Below are positions 8,387 through 17,081 of a stretch of DNA of 64,000 nucleotides, piece by piece (position 1 is the stretch's first letter; each line of letters starts with the position of its first letter). The notes beneath the pieces were generated by a model. It made no database searches. It was given only the letters and a program-made list of their open reading frames with translations, and was not told where the DNA came from. The stretch comes from Pseudozobellia thermophila (GTDB lineage Bacteria; Bacteroidota; Bacteroidia; Flavobacteriales; Flavobacteriaceae), in contig NZ_FQYU01000003.1 of assembly GCF_900141855.1 (NCBI RefSeq), positions 263,939 through 327,938 of the forward strand. Reading direction: 5' to 3'. The translations under genes and the position numbers were made by a program.

Positions 8387-9292
8387 TTAGGAAAAGGCTT
8401 GGGTTATAAATCGGTTTTCCGATGGAATTTTGGGAAGGCGGATCAACTTTCCCATATGCTCGTCAAATTCTGGCGGGGTAAAGGGTTGGCGCCCATCCCC
8501 GGGGTAAAAGGTCATTTCCCCAAAAATGGTCTTTCCTTCCACATTGTAGAGGTCGACCCGTACAAAGGGAAACCCGACCGATAGCTTGGTCGCAATTTCA
8601 ATCATGGTGTTAAAATTGGCAGGTTTAGGGCAGATATCCTTCCACTTGTGAAAACATCCCTTGTTAAAAGGCTGTAGCTCCCAATCCATATTATAAAAAC
8701 TTCGTAGATGTTCCTGTCCTCTGTCCATATCGACCTGAACGTAGGTAGGTGTACCGTTAAAACAATAGAATTTATAGTCGTTTAGTGAGCATTGGTTTTT
8801 TTGCTCTATGAACCTTTCGACAATCAATCTGGGTTGGATGTCTTTGTAGGCCCATTCAAGACCCCCGCGGTAGTACTGGTTTCTCGATAGCCATTTTTTG
8901 AACAGTAACTTGGCCTTTAGTACATTCAATGTCCGTTTATCGGTTACCACCAAATTTGAATTGCATCCATGGGTCGCCTTTACGACAAATTGATCGGGGA
9001 GTTTGTCGAAATCGATTTGGTCCGAACTTGAGGCCAAAGCCAACAGCTCGTTCAAGTATTCTTGCCCGACTTTTTCAGAGACGTAGGACCTAACCTCAAA
9101 TTTGTCGACCAGCTGGTTTAAGATTTTGGGGCGGTAAAAAACCTTGAGCCATTGTATTTTTTCATTGAAGGTTATCGGGTTATGTAAATCCAATTTCTTG
9201 TTAAAGTAATATTCGTAATATATTTTTACATAGAGCTCTGGATCAATAAATTTCATCCTTTTTAAAATTCCAAGATATGCTTTTCTTATCAT
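8387..9292 (-). CDS. TupA-like ATP-grasp protein, surface glycan synthesis
   Basis: 301 residues. The N-terminal region (I-T-F-N-E-K-I-Q-W-L-K, about 40-50), V-V-K-A-T-H-G-C-N-S-N (about 103-113) and P-R-L-I-V-E-R-F-I (about 150) are characteristic of the TupA-like ATP-grasp family, which is found in polysaccharide, capsule and teichuronopeptide gene clusters and probably ligates an acid to an amine. The C-terminal F-P-F-V-R-V-D-L-Y and F-G-E-M-T-F-Y-P-G-D-G (about 240-268) complete the ATP-grasp fold. It is divergent from a GT2 gene and next to another, so a role in decorating LPS or exopolysaccharide is likely. The substrate is unknown. Confidence 0.85.
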   Translation of the reverse strand: MIRKAYLGILKRMKFIDPELYVKIYYEYYFNKKLDLHNPITFNEKIQWLKVFYRPKILNQLVDKFEVRSYVSEKVGQEYLNELLALASSSDQIDFDKLPDQFVVKATHGCNSNLVVTDKRTLNVLKAKLLFKKWLSRNQYYRGGLEWAYKDIQPRLIVERFIEQKNQCSLNDYKFYCFNGTPTYVQVDMDRGQEHLRSFYNMDWELQPFNKGCFHKWKDICPKPANFNTMIEIATKLSVGFPFVRVDLYNVEGKTIFGEMTFYPGDGRQPFTPPEFDEHMGKLIRLPKIPSENRFITQAFS

Positions 9293-9339
9293 AGGTTATA
9301 CTTAATGTAACAATATAGAAATATCTAACCAAACATTGT

Positions 9340-9347
9340 TATTTTTG
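9340..9347 (+). promoter_or_regulatory. Bacteroidetes -7 box directly before the GT2 gene
   Basis: TATTTTTG, with its last base four bases before the ATG at 9352, so the transcript would have a very short leader or none. No clear -33 TTG. Confidence 0.45.
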
Positions 9348-9351
9348 CCGC

Positions 9352-10185
9352 ATGAAAGTCAAATCAACTGAATCTCCCAGTATATCGGTAATAATTAGTA
9401 CCTATAACTCCGAAGAGTGGCTCGAAAAAGTGCTTTATGGGTTCAATTGCCAAATTTTCAAGGATTTTGAAGTGATAATCGCCGATGATGGATCTGGGCC
9501 AAAGACCAAGAAGTTGATTGAAGATATCTCCGAGGTCGTGTTCTATAAGATCATACATGTCTGGCAGGAAGATGAGGGTTTTCAGAAATCACGGATTCTC
9601 AACAAATCGCTGTTGGCCTGCAGTGCCGAATACATAATAATGACCGATGGCGACTGTATACCGCGGGAAGATTTCGTCCAAGTACATTATATCAACAAAG
9701 AACCGGGTTACTTTATATCGGGAGGGTATTACATGCTGCCCATGAATATCTCCAAGGCCATTACCCGGGCGGATATCGAAAATCAGAATTGTTTCGATAT
9801 CAATTGGCTAAAGGAAAAGGGCATACCAAAGACCTTTAAGAACAACAAGCTTACGGCAAGGGGCTTTGTATCTACCTTGTTCAATACGTTTACGCCGACC
9901 AACGCAAGTTGGAACGGGCATAATTCATCAGGTTGGAAAAAGGATATTCTGAACGTCAACGGATTTGATGAAAGAATGCAATATGGGGGACAGGACAGGG
10001 AACTCGGCGAACGGCTTTTCAATTACGGCATAAAATCAAAACAATTACGCTACAGTGCCGTATGTGTTCACCTCGACCATAAGCGGGGGTACAAGACACC
10101 GGAATCAATTGCCAAAAATGCGGCCATACGAAAGGAGACAAGAAAGAACAAGCATGTATGGACCTATTATGGCATTACCAAATAA
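9352..10185 (+). CDS. Family 2 glycosyltransferase
   Basis: 277 residues. GT-A fold: S-V-I-I-S-T-Y-N-S (about 12-20), the nucleotide-binding A-D-D-G-S (about 45-49), then E-G-F-Q-K-S-R-I-L-N-K (about 80-90) and the D-G-D metal site in I-M-T-D-G-D-C-I-P (about 100-108). The G-W-K-K-D-I-L-N-V-N-G-F-D-E and G-Q-D-R-E-L-G-E-R-L stretches (about 198-225) are the galactosyltransferase-like C-terminal module that binds acceptor. It is a soluble cytoplasmic enzyme, probably acting on LPS core or exopolysaccharide. It converges with the next GT2 gene, overlapping its 3' end by 19 nt. The donor sugar is not predictable. Confidence 0.9.
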   Translation: MKVKSTESPSISVIISTYNSEEWLEKVLYGFNCQIFKDFEVIIADDGSGPKTKKLIEDISEVVFYKIIHVWQEDEGFQKSRILNKSLLACSAEYIIMTDGDCIPREDFVQVHYINKEPGYFISGGYYMLPMNISKAITRADIENQNCFDINWLKEKGIPKTFKNNKLTARGFVSTLFNTFTPTNASWNGHNSSGWKKDILNVNGFDERMQYGGQDRELGERLFNYGIKSKQLRYSAVCVHLDHKRGYKTPESIAKNAAIRKETRKNKHVWTYYGITK

Positions 10186-10961
10186 TAGGCCAATTCGTTT
10201 TTCTTTTCGAGTTTTTTGAGCTCACGGTACCTTTCAAAATCGCTTAAGGCATTTAGGTAACAGATGATTATTCCTTTTTTCCCGTCTAAAATACCCAGCC
10301 GAATCAAATAGTGGTTTACGAATTTCCAAAGCGGTTTGAATATTTGCGAAAGCACGTTGTACCGATTCTCCCTATAAAAGTCCTCCTTGGCTTTTAACCT
10401 GCCATACTTGAGCATTTTAGCCTTGTAGTCGTCGTAGTTCTTGTAGCAATAGTGGATCAGTTTTTCGTTAAGTATCCCTGAGGAGCCATCAACGACCAAG
10501 GTCTCGTGTACTATTTTCTTATCGGAGAACCGGGCCTTACTTTTTCTGAACAACCTATAGTTCTTATCGGTCTGCCAGCCACTAAAGTGAAGGGGGCGAT
10601 CGGTAAACATAAACTTTCGGTAGAACCAAAATGCGGCCAAATCGGTATCGCTGTTCACCGTGTCGATAATTTCCTTCTTCAGTTGTTCGGGAACAACCTC
10701 GTCCGCATCCAAAAATAAAACCCAATCGTTCGACGCCTGTTTTAAGGTGAAAGACTTTTGATGGGTGAAGTTTGAGAACGGATGCTGGATCACCTTTACC
10801 TTAGGATGGTTTTCGAGGTATTCGTAGGTGCCATCGGTGCTGTACGAGTCGACCACGATTATCTCGTCCGCAAATTCAACGGACTCAATGCATCTTTCAA
10901 TGTATCCCATTTCATTGTAGGTAATGATCAGGGCCGATAATTTTTGTCTTTCTTTTGGCAT
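10167..10961 (-). CDS. Family 2 glycosyltransferase, WaaE/KdtX-like
   Basis: 264 residues. S-A-L-I-I-T-Y-N-E (about 8-16), I-V-V-D-S-Y-S-T-D-G-T (about 34-44) and the metal site L-F-L-D-A-D-E (about 82-88) define the GT2 fold. The overall pattern, with H-Q-K-S-F-T-L-K-Q-A-S-N-D-W-V (about 67-81) and W-F-Y-R-K-F-M-F (about 110), resembles the WaaE-type beta-1,4-glucosyltransferases of LPS inner core. Together with the neighbouring GT2 and TupA-like genes it makes a small surface-glycan patch inside housekeeping genes. The 149-nt region upstream of its start, to dapD, is AT-rich and has no convincing feature. Confidence 0.88.
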   Translation of the reverse strand: MPKERQKLSALIITYNEMGYIERCIESVEFADEIIVVDSYSTDGTYEYLENHPKVKVIQHPFSNFTHQKSFTLKQASNDWVLFLDADEVVPEQLKKEIIDTVNSDTDLAAFWFYRKFMFTDRPLHFSGWQTDKNYRLFRKSKARFSDKKIVHETLVVDGSSGILNEKLIHYCYKNYDDYKAKMLKYGRLKAKEDFYRENRYNVLSQIFKPLWKFVNHYLIRLGILDGKKGIIICYLNALSDFERYRELKKLEKKNELAYYLVMP

Positions 10962-11110
10962 TATAATTATTTTGGATTGGTTCGGTCTTTTACTCTGTAG
11001 ATTAAAAAGTCCAAAAAAGGTTGCGTTTCCGTTCCCAATTAAGATACTACCCTCTTAATAACAATTAAAAAACAAAAAAATTATACTAAACCAAAAAAAA
11101 TTCCTACAAA

Positions 11111-11926
11111 TTAGACAGCCACATCATATTCCCGTAGGGCATCGTTCAAAGATGTTTTCTTGTTGGTACTCTCTTTTCGGGTACCGATGATCAATGCACA
11201 GGGTACTTGAAATTCACCGGCCGCAAACTTTTTCGTGTAACTACCGGGTATAACAACTGAACGTGCCGGAACCCTACCTTTGATTTCTATCGGGCTATCA
11301 CCGGTTACGTCAATAATTTTAGTAGATGCCGTTAATACGACGTTGGCGCCAAGAACGGCCTCCTTTTCGACCCGTACGCCCTCGACGACGATACAGCGCG
11401 AACCGATAAAGGCGTTGTCTTCGATGATAACTGGCGAAGCCTGCAAGGGCTCCAATACCCCGCCGATTCCCACACCCCCACTGAGGTGCACGTTCTTGCC
11501 GATCTGGGCACAACTGCCAACCGTTGCCCAAGTATCGACCATGGTGCCCTCATCGACGTAGGCTCCGATGTTCACATAACTTGGCATTAAAATGGTGCCC
11601 GATGAAATATAGGCTCCGTGTCTGGCCACGGCATGGGGCACGACGCGGATACCCTTTTCCTTATACCCTTTTTTCAATGGGATTTTATCGTGGTATTCAA
11701 AAATACCGGCCTCGAGCGTTTCCATTTTTTGAATGGGAAAGTAGAGAACAACACCTTTTTTGACCCACTCGTTGATCTGCCAGCCGTTCTCCGTGGGTTC
11801 GGCACAACGAAGCTCGCCGAGATCCAAAAGGTTGATTACTTGTCGAATGGCATCTTGGGTATCCTTTTCCTTTAACAGCTCCCTGTTGTCCCAGGCGTTT
11901 TCAATGGTCTTTCTTAACTCGGTCAT
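11111..11926 (-). CDS. dapD: 2,3,4,5-tetrahydropyridine-2,6-dicarboxylate N-succinyltransferase
   Basis: 271 residues, the normal length. The left-handed beta-helix with hexapeptide repeats runs from about 90 to 230, for example V-V-P-H-A-V-A-R-H-G-A-Y, Y-V-N-I-G-A-Y-V-D-E-G-T and V-H-L-S-G-G-V-G-I-G-G-V-L-E-P. The protein transfers succinyl from succinyl-CoA to tetrahydrodipicolinate in lysine and meso-diaminopimelate synthesis, so it feeds peptidoglycan. It is divergent from ruvX, and a minus-strand TATATTTG box at 12045-12052 is its probable promoter. Confidence 0.97.
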   Translation of the reverse strand: MTELRKTIENAWDNRELLKEKDTQDAIRQVINLLDLGELRCAEPTENGWQINEWVKKGVVLYFPIQKMETLEAGIFEYHDKIPLKKGYKEKGIRVVPHAVARHGAYISSGTILMPSYVNIGAYVDEGTMVDTWATVGSCAQIGKNVHLSGGVGIGGVLEPLQASPVIIEDNAFIGSRCIVVEGVRVEKEAVLGANVVLTASTKIIDVTGDSPIEIKGRVPARSVVIPGSYTKKFAAGEFQVPCALIIGTRKESTNKKTSLNDALREYDVAV

Positions 11927-12044
11927 AGTACACGTATTTTTTTGAAGTTATTATATTCCGGCCGTGTTGCTGCAATGGCACATTCGTGGTCTTCCGCAAG
12001 AGCCGTAAGGTATATCTGAATTTTTGTTCGCTTTTTTAGCTTTG

Positions 12045-12052
12045 CAAATATA
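12045..12052 (-). promoter_or_regulatory. Bacteroidetes -7 box upstream of dapD
   Basis: TATATTTG on the minus strand, matching TAnnTTTG, about 120 nt before the dapD start. The nearest upstream TTG (12080-12078) leaves a 25-nt spacer, longer than usual. Confidence 0.4.
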
Positions 12053-12106
12053 ATTGGTCATTTATGATTTTGGGCGGCAATTTTACTCTTATAACAATTT
12101 ATGGGT

Positions 12107-12114
12107 TATTTTTG
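12107..12114 (+). promoter_or_regulatory. Bacteroidetes -7 box of the ruvX-def unit
   Basis: TATTTTTG ending 17 nt before the GTG at 12132. Its position argues that transcription starts downstream of the ATG at 12054, so the longer reading frame is not the real protein. Confidence 0.5.
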
Positions 12115-12131
12115 TCAAAAAATTTGAAGGA

Positions 12132-12545
12132 GTGGGAAGGTTGTTGGCATTGGATTTCGGACAGAAAAGAACGGGAATAGCCGTGACCGACGAATTGCAA
12201 TTGATCGCTTCCGGGCTGACCACGGTGCCTACCTCCGAACTCTTCGATTTTCTTAAAAACTATATCGAGGCCGAAGATGTCGAGCGGTTTATCGTGGGAG
12301 AGCCCAAACAAATGGACAACACGCCCTCGCAATCGGAAGCTTTGATCGCGCCCTTCTTGGTGCAACTGCAAAAACGCTATCCGCAGATACCCATTGAACG
12401 CCAAGACGAAAGGTTTACTTCCAAAATGGCGGTGCAGAGCATGGTTGCAGGCGGACTAAAAAAGAAGAAGCGCAGAAATAAGGGTCTGGTCGACGAAATT
12501 AGCGCCACCATTATTTTGCAGGACTATTTAAACAAGATTAAATGA
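12132..12545 (+). CDS. ruvX: Putative Holliday junction resolvase / pre-16S rRNA nuclease, YqgF family
   Basis: 137 residues from the GTG at 12132. I prefer this to the ATG at 12054 because the family starts directly with G-R-L-L-A-L-D-F-G-Q-K-R-T-G-I-A, and a -7 promoter box lies between the two. RNase H-like fold: catalytic Asp in A-L-D-F-G (residue 7), V-G-E-P-K-Q (about 57-62), and Q-D-E-R-F-T-S (about 95-101). In E. coli the protein processes the 5' end of 16S rRNA; resolvase activity is also proposed. It overlaps def by 4 nt (ATGA), so the two are translationally coupled. Confidence 0.9.
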   Translation: MGRLLALDFGQKRTGIAVTDELQLIASGLTTVPTSELFDFLKNYIEAEDVERFIVGEPKQMDNTPSQSEALIAPFLVQLQKRYPQIPIERQDERFTSKMAVQSMVAGGLKKKKRRNKGLVDEISATIILQDYLNKIK

Positions 12546-13132
12546 TTTTACCTATTGTAGCCTACGGAGACCCTGTGCTTCGTAAAATGTGTAAAGACAT
12601 ACCACAGGATTACCCGAAACTGAAGGAACTGTTGAACAACATGTGGGAGACCATGTACAATGCCAGCGGCGTTGGTTTGGCCGCTCCGCAGGTGGGGCTG
12701 CCCATACGCATATTTGTTGTCGATACAACCCCTTTTGCCAATGATGAAGACCTGTCAGCAGAGGAAAAAGAGCGTTTGAACGGGTTTAAAAAGGTGTTTA
12801 TCAATGCACATGTACAGGAAGAAACCGGTGATGAGTGGCCCTTTAACGAAGGATGTTTGAGCATCCCCGACATCAGGGAGGACGTAAAGCGCAAAGAGAC
12901 CCTTACCCTCACGTATTTTGACGAGGATTTTAAGGAACACACCGAAACCTACGATGGCCTGTTGGCCCGTGTGATTCAGCACGAATACGACCATATCGAG
13001 GGCATTTTGTTTACCGATAAGCTTTCGGCGCTTAAGAAACGCATGCTCAAGGGTAGGTTGAACAACATTTCCAAAGGAAAGGTCAGTGTGGAGTACCGCA
13101 TGCGTTTTCCCCTTATGAAAAAAGCGCGTTAA
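12542..13132 (+). CDS. def: Peptide deformylase
   Basis: 196 residues. The three metalloprotease motifs are intact: G-V-G-L-A-A-P-Q (about 41-48), E-G-C-L-S-I-P (about 103-109) and Q-H-E-Y-D-H (about 146-151), providing the Cys and two His ligands for Fe2+ and the catalytic Glu. It removes the formyl group from nascent proteins in the cytoplasm. The start overlaps the ruvX stop, and DUF5606 follows after 59 nt; the ruvX-def-DUF5606 order is common in Flavobacteriia. Confidence 0.97.
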   Translation: MILPIVAYGDPVLRKMCKDIPQDYPKLKELLNNMWETMYNASGVGLAAPQVGLPIRIFVVDTTPFANDEDLSAEEKERLNGFKKVFINAHVQEETGDEWPFNEGCLSIPDIREDVKRKETLTLTYFDEDFKEHTETYDGLLARVIQHEYDHIEGILFTDKLSALKKRMLKGRLNNISKGKVSVEYRMRFPLMKKAR

Positions 13133-13191
13133 TTTTTATCGTAATCCATCGAAAAGTATAATATTTGCCCTCCTAAAACGTAAATTTCCAT

Positions 13192-13611
13192 ATGAGTTTA
13201 GACAAAGTTTTATCTATAGGCGGCAAACCTGGCCTTTACAAATTGGTCACACAGACCCGCACAGGTTTTGTAGCCGAATCTTTATTGGACAAAAAACGCA
13301 TCACGGTCGGTATGCGAAGCAACGTAAGCGTACTGTCGGAGATTGCCATTTATACCCTGGAGGAAGAACTGCCCCTGCGTGAAGTGTTCCAAAGGATCCA
13401 GGTCAAGGAAAAAGGGGGCAAGACATCCATTGGCCATAAAGAGGAAAAAATTAAACTGGAAGAGTATTTTTTTGAAGTACTGCCCAATTACGATGAAGAC
13501 CGGGTGTACGCCAGCGATATCAAGAAGGTAATTCAGTGGTACAATATTCTGCACGATAACGGAATAACGGATTTTTCCGCCAAGGATGACGGAGCTTCCG
13601 AAGAAGAGTAA
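13192..13611 (+). CDS. DUF5606 domain-containing protein
   Basis: 139 residues. M-S-L-D-K-V-L-S-I-G-G-K-P-G-L-Y-K (1-17) is the typical start of the DUF5606 family, which is conserved in Bacteroidetes. The N-terminal half looks like a small beta barrel (G-F-V-A-E-S-L, then V-G-M-R-S-N-V-S-V-L-S-E-I) and the C-terminal half is helical and acidic, ending in E-E-E. It has no signal peptide and is probably cytoplasmic. Its function is not known. The position after def suggests a link with translation or simple housekeeping linkage. Confidence 0.88.
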   Translation: MSLDKVLSIGGKPGLYKLVTQTRTGFVAESLLDKKRITVGMRSNVSVLSEIAIYTLEEELPLREVFQRIQVKEKGGKTSIGHKEEKIKLEEYFFEVLPNYDEDRVYASDIKKVIQWYNILHDNGITDFSAKDDGASEEE

Positions 13612-13616
13612 GATAT

Positions 13617-13646
13617 AAGGCCCTCGATAAGAGGGCCTTCTTTTTT
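13617..13646 (+). terminator. Intrinsic terminator of the ruvX-def-DUF5606 operon
   Basis: Stem AAGGCCCTC / GAGGGCCTT with loop GATAA (13617-13639), then C and six T (13641-13646). It works in the plus direction only; the minus strand has no T run. Confidence 0.9.
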
Positions 13647-13653
13647 AGTTCAC

Positions 13654-14598
13654 CTAATCGGTGACGGGCCCTTGTCCTTTTTCGACATGTGTTTCGGGTT
13701 GGCCGGTGGCCTCGAACCTGAATATATCGTTGCGTGCGTAATGCCCGACGACGTCAAAGTCGAGCTTGTTTCGGGCAATTTCGTCGAGATCCAGTTCTGC
13801 AATAAGCACACCGGAACGGTCGAATAGGGGGCCGGCCAGCACCTCGCCCCTTGGCGAAACGATTACGCTGCCCCCGCGACAGAGGTTCTCGGGTACTTCA
13901 CCGAGCCATTTTCCGTACTTTTCGGGGTACATCCCCTTGGTGAAATATTGATTGCATCCCAGTACGAAACAACGTCCTTCGAGGGCGATGTGCCGCATGG
14001 TAGCCGTCCACCCGTCGCGGGAATCGGCGGTTGGGGCCAAATAAATTTCGACGCCCTTTTGGTACATGGCCGTTCTGGCCAAGGGCATATAGTTTTCCCA
14101 GCATATGAGTCCGCCCAACCTACCGATCTCGGTTTGAAAGGTGACCAGCGATTCCCCGTCGGCTTCGGCCCAAATAACGCGTTCGGCACCCGTAGGCTTA
14201 ATTTTTCTATGGACGCCCAAAAGGCCTTCTACGGGCGAAATGTAGAGCATGGAGCAGTAAAGGCTGCCATGGTTGTCTTGTTTTTCGGTGATACCCACCA
14301 CGAGGTAGATGTTCTTTTCGCGCGCCAGTTCTTCCAATCGTTTGACCTCAGGGCCCTTTAGGTCGATGCTGTTGTTGCGGTAATCGGAGTAAAGTTGACG
14401 CCCTTGGTCGGTCCTGCTTCCTACCCTTGTGCCGAACGAAAAGCCCCTGGGGTAGCCGGGGATAAACGATTCGGGAAACATGAGCAACCGGCAGCCTTCG
14501 TCGGCGTATCGGCGCACAAGAACCTCCATTTTTTCCAAGGTCTTTTCCTTGTCGAAAAATACGGGACTCTCTTGCACCAGGCCAACTTTCAGTTTCAT
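13654..14598 (-). CDS. Carbon-nitrogen hydrolase, nitrilase-like
   Basis: 314 residues, nitrilase superfamily. The catalytic triad is visible: Glu in M-F-P-E-S-F-I-P-G-Y-P (about 41-51), Lys in H-R-K-I-K-P-T (about 130-136) and Cys in G-L-I-C-W-E-N-Y (about 163-170). The G-Y-P-R-G and C-W-E-N-Y-M-P-L sequences favour true nitrilases (nitrile to acid and ammonia) over amidases. The C-terminal G-H-Y-A-R-N-D-I-F also fits that branch. It has no signal peptide. It starts 4 nt after the stop of the GH20 gene, so the two are almost certainly one operon. Why a nitrilase follows a hexosaminidase is unclear. Confidence 0.9.
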   Translation of the reverse strand: MKLKVGLVQESPVFFDKEKTLEKMEVLVRRYADEGCRLLMFPESFIPGYPRGFSFGTRVGSRTDQGRQLYSDYRNNSIDLKGPEVKRLEELAREKNIYLVVGITEKQDNHGSLYCSMLYISPVEGLLGVHRKIKPTGAERVIWAEADGESLVTFQTEIGRLGGLICWENYMPLARTAMYQKGVEIYLAPTADSRDGWTATMRHIALEGRCFVLGCNQYFTKGMYPEKYGKWLGEVPENLCRGGSVIVSPRGEVLAGPLFDRSGVLIAELDLDEIARNKLDFDVVGHYARNDIFRFEATGQPETHVEKGQGPVTD

Positions 14599-14602
14599 GT
14601 AA

Positions 14603-16219
14603 TTAATCTTTTTTGATCTCTTTGTAGGTGTATTTGCTTTTCTTCCAATCGATCAAAGGGGAAGGGTAGTACTTGACATCCATTCGGTCCAGGAACGGGG
14701 CTTGGTTGGCCAATCGTACTTTGTAACTTTCCCAATCTCGGTTCTCGGGAGTCGACCAACTCAGTTCGGAATAGCCGATGGCACGGGGAAAGGCGAGATA
14801 CTCGACTTCATCGATATTGCTCACGGTCTCCGACCACAAAGGGGCCTCTATGCCCAAAATGTTTTCGACAGGGATACCTTCATATTCCTCGGGGGTCCAG
14901 ATATAGGCCGAATCGGTGGGGATGTAGGCCGCCCAGTGCAAGCCGTGTTTTGATAGCGAATCGTACTGCATATCCAGGTAGGCTTTTTTAGCCGGCGACA
15001 TTATTATTTTCATTCCCTTCTTAACGGCCAGGTCGGCGTTTTCCTTGCTGGCCCAAAATTGGGCTATCGATTCTGAATCGACATCGGCGGTAACGATCTC
15101 GTCCCACCCGATCATACGCTTGCCGTATTTCTTTACTATTTTCTCGACCCGTTCCACAAAATAGATGTAGTCTTCCTTCTTGGTTACATGGCTTTCGTCT
15201 CCACCGATATGAAAATAGGGCCCGGGAGTAATGGCCGAAATTTCCCTTACCACATCGTCGATAAAGGCGTAAACGCTATCTTTTCGGGTGTCGAAGGTGC
15301 TAAAGCCTACCTGGGTGCCCTCATATAGTTCGACCTTCTTTCCGTTTCCGTTCAAAAAGGGGTAAGAGACCGAGGCGGCATTGGTGTGGCCGGGCATATC
15401 GACCTCGGGAATAATGGTTATGTAGCGCTCCGCCGCATAATTGACTATATCGGTGTATTCTTCTTGGGTGAAAAACCCGCCCGATTCGCCGCCCACTTCG
15501 GTGCTTCCACCTATTTCGGTGAGTTTTGGCCACGATTTTATTTCTATGCGCCAACCTTGGTCGTCGGTCAAGTGCAAATGAAGCACGTTGTACTTGTAGT
15601 AGGCGAGCAGGTCTATATATTTTTTTACGTCCTCTACACTAAAAAAGTGGCGGGCAACATCGAGCATGCTCCCGCGATATTCAAAAACGGGGTTGTCGAT
15701 GATCTTGCCCGTTGGTATGGGCCAAACCTTATATTCCGCTACGGTGTCAAGGCTTGTTTCGGGAATGATCTGCCTTAAGGTCTGTACCCCTCTAAAGGCA
15801 CCTTCGGCCGTGTTCGAATTGAGAATGACGGAGTCCGGTGTTACGTACAACTGATAGGCTTCCGGGGCCTTAAGTTCTAAACTGTCCGATTGGCCGATGT
15901 AAATAACGCCTTCCATGTTGGGTACTTCGTCTACGTTTACCGGTATGTCCAAACCGGTTTTTCCTTTTAGCTTCTTGGCGAGAAACTGTCCTATTTCCTG
16001 AAAACCGTCGGCATTTTCAGAGGTGTAAATGGCCGTAAATTGGTCTAGGGCAAAAGCATTTTCGGTAGCGACTACCTTTTTGGGCATGGGAATCATATTC
16101 TCCATGGCCAGATTTGATTTTGGCAGGTTGAGGACGCGTTTCTTTTTTTCGGCTTCGCAAGACAAAAAGGCCACAAGGCCGAGGCAGATGAGAAGGCTTT
16201 TGAAAAGGTTTGATTTCAT
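14603..16219 (-). CDS. GH20 beta-N-acetylhexosaminidase lipoprotein
   Basis: 538 residues. Signal sequence with lipobox F-L-S-C (Cys21), so it is membrane-anchored in the envelope. A GH20b-type N-terminal domain (about 40-160) is followed by the TIM barrel: L-H-L-H-L-T-D-D-Q-G-W-R (about 216-227), and the catalytic Asp-Glu pair in F-H-I-G-G-D-E-S-H (about 338-346). W-D-E-I (about 374) and W-S-E (about 487) line the sugar pocket. It removes terminal GlcNAc/GalNAc by substrate-assisted catalysis, from chitin fragments, glycans or peptidoglycan. It is the first gene of an operon with the nitrilase. Confidence 0.95.
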   Translation of the reverse strand: MKSNLFKSLLICLGLVAFLSCEAEKKKRVLNLPKSNLAMENMIPMPKKVVATENAFALDQFTAIYTSENADGFQEIGQFLAKKLKGKTGLDIPVNVDEVPNMEGVIYIGQSDSLELKAPEAYQLYVTPDSVILNSNTAEGAFRGVQTLRQIIPETSLDTVAEYKVWPIPTGKIIDNPVFEYRGSMLDVARHFFSVEDVKKYIDLLAYYKYNVLHLHLTDDQGWRIEIKSWPKLTEIGGSTEVGGESGGFFTQEEYTDIVNYAAERYITIIPEVDMPGHTNAASVSYPFLNGNGKKVELYEGTQVGFSTFDTRKDSVYAFIDDVVREISAITPGPYFHIGGDESHVTKKEDYIYFVERVEKIVKKYGKRMIGWDEIVTADVDSESIAQFWASKENADLAVKKGMKIIMSPAKKAYLDMQYDSLSKHGLHWAAYIPTDSAYIWTPEEYEGIPVENILGIEAPLWSETVSNIDEVEYLAFPRAIGYSELSWSTPENRDWESYKVRLANQAPFLDRMDVKYYPSPLIDWKKSKYTYKEIKKD

Positions 16220-16274
16220 TTGGTCTTTGAATTAGATTTATATTGGGGTGTTGGATACATACGGGGGGCAGACC

Positions 16275-16925
16275 TTAGTTTTCAACAAACGCCTGCATTA
16301 CCTTGAACCAGATATCGTAGCCTTTGGTGTTCATATGCAGGCCGTCCTCTATAAAGATATCGCGTTTTAATTTACGCCCGTCCAACATGGGTGTCCAAAC
16401 ATCGGCGTAGTCGAGCAAGCTGTCTTTTTTTGACAAGCGCTTGAATTTTCTATTGAGTCTTTTGTATTTGCCCTTCAATTTCCAACGGGCGATACTGGGC
16501 TTGGCCGAAATCAGGACGATTTGGGTCGAGGGATTTTGTGCCCTGACCAAGGCAATGATCTCTTGGGTCGTATCTATGATCTCGTTCGGTCTTTTCTTGG
16601 CCGAAATATCATTGTCGCCCTCATAGATAAAAACTTTTTTGGGCCCGTACCGTAAAACTAGGTTTTCTAAAAAATACAATAGGTCCGATGCCTGCGAACC
16701 TCCAAAACCCGAGTTGATGATCTGGTGGTTCGGAAAGCGCTCTTGCACGTCCTTCCACATGCGAATACTGGAACTTCCGGTAAATACGATGGTTTCCTTC
16801 GATGGGTCCCATAGGGCATCGTACTTCTTTTCAATGGCATCCACTTGTTCCTTAAACCGCAGTGGGTCTTGTGCCGTGCCTAAAAGGGAAACAAAAAAAA
16901 GAAGGAAGGGCAGAATGTATTTCAT
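16275..16925 (-). CDS. Secreted SGNH/GDSL hydrolase
   Basis: 216 residues with a Sec signal peptide (1-18, L-L-G-T-A-Q). The SGNH blocks are in order: nucleophile Ser in F-T-G-S-S-S-I-R-M-W (about 48-57), Gly in N-S-G-F-G-G-S-Q (about 71-78), G-D-N-D (about 103-106), and the D-G-L-H dyad near the C-terminus (about 195-198). Relatives include esterases and carbohydrate acetylesterases. It lies 55 nt upstream of the GH20 gene on the same strand and may be in the same operon, which would fit a role in de-acetylating glycans. Substrate not known. Confidence 0.88.
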   Translation of the reverse strand: MKYILPFLLFFVSLLGTAQDPLRFKEQVDAIEKKYDALWDPSKETIVFTGSSSIRMWKDVQERFPNHQIINSGFGGSQASDLLYFLENLVLRYGPKKVFIYEGDNDISAKKRPNEIIDTTQEIIALVRAQNPSTQIVLISAKPSIARWKLKGKYKRLNRKFKRLSKKDSLLDYADVWTPMLDGRKLKRDIFIEDGLHMNTKGYDIWFKVMQAFVEN

Positions 16926-17081
16926 AGGGTATTTTTAAGTGACACAAGTTAGTTTTTATTTATCTGTGTTCAAAGTATTCTTAGGGTAGGGGCCTTGACT
17001 TACGTAATAAACTTACCAGTGCTTGATCGCTATGGATGGTAAGCCCAACGGTATATTTTCAACAAACCTAAACCACTTTAT

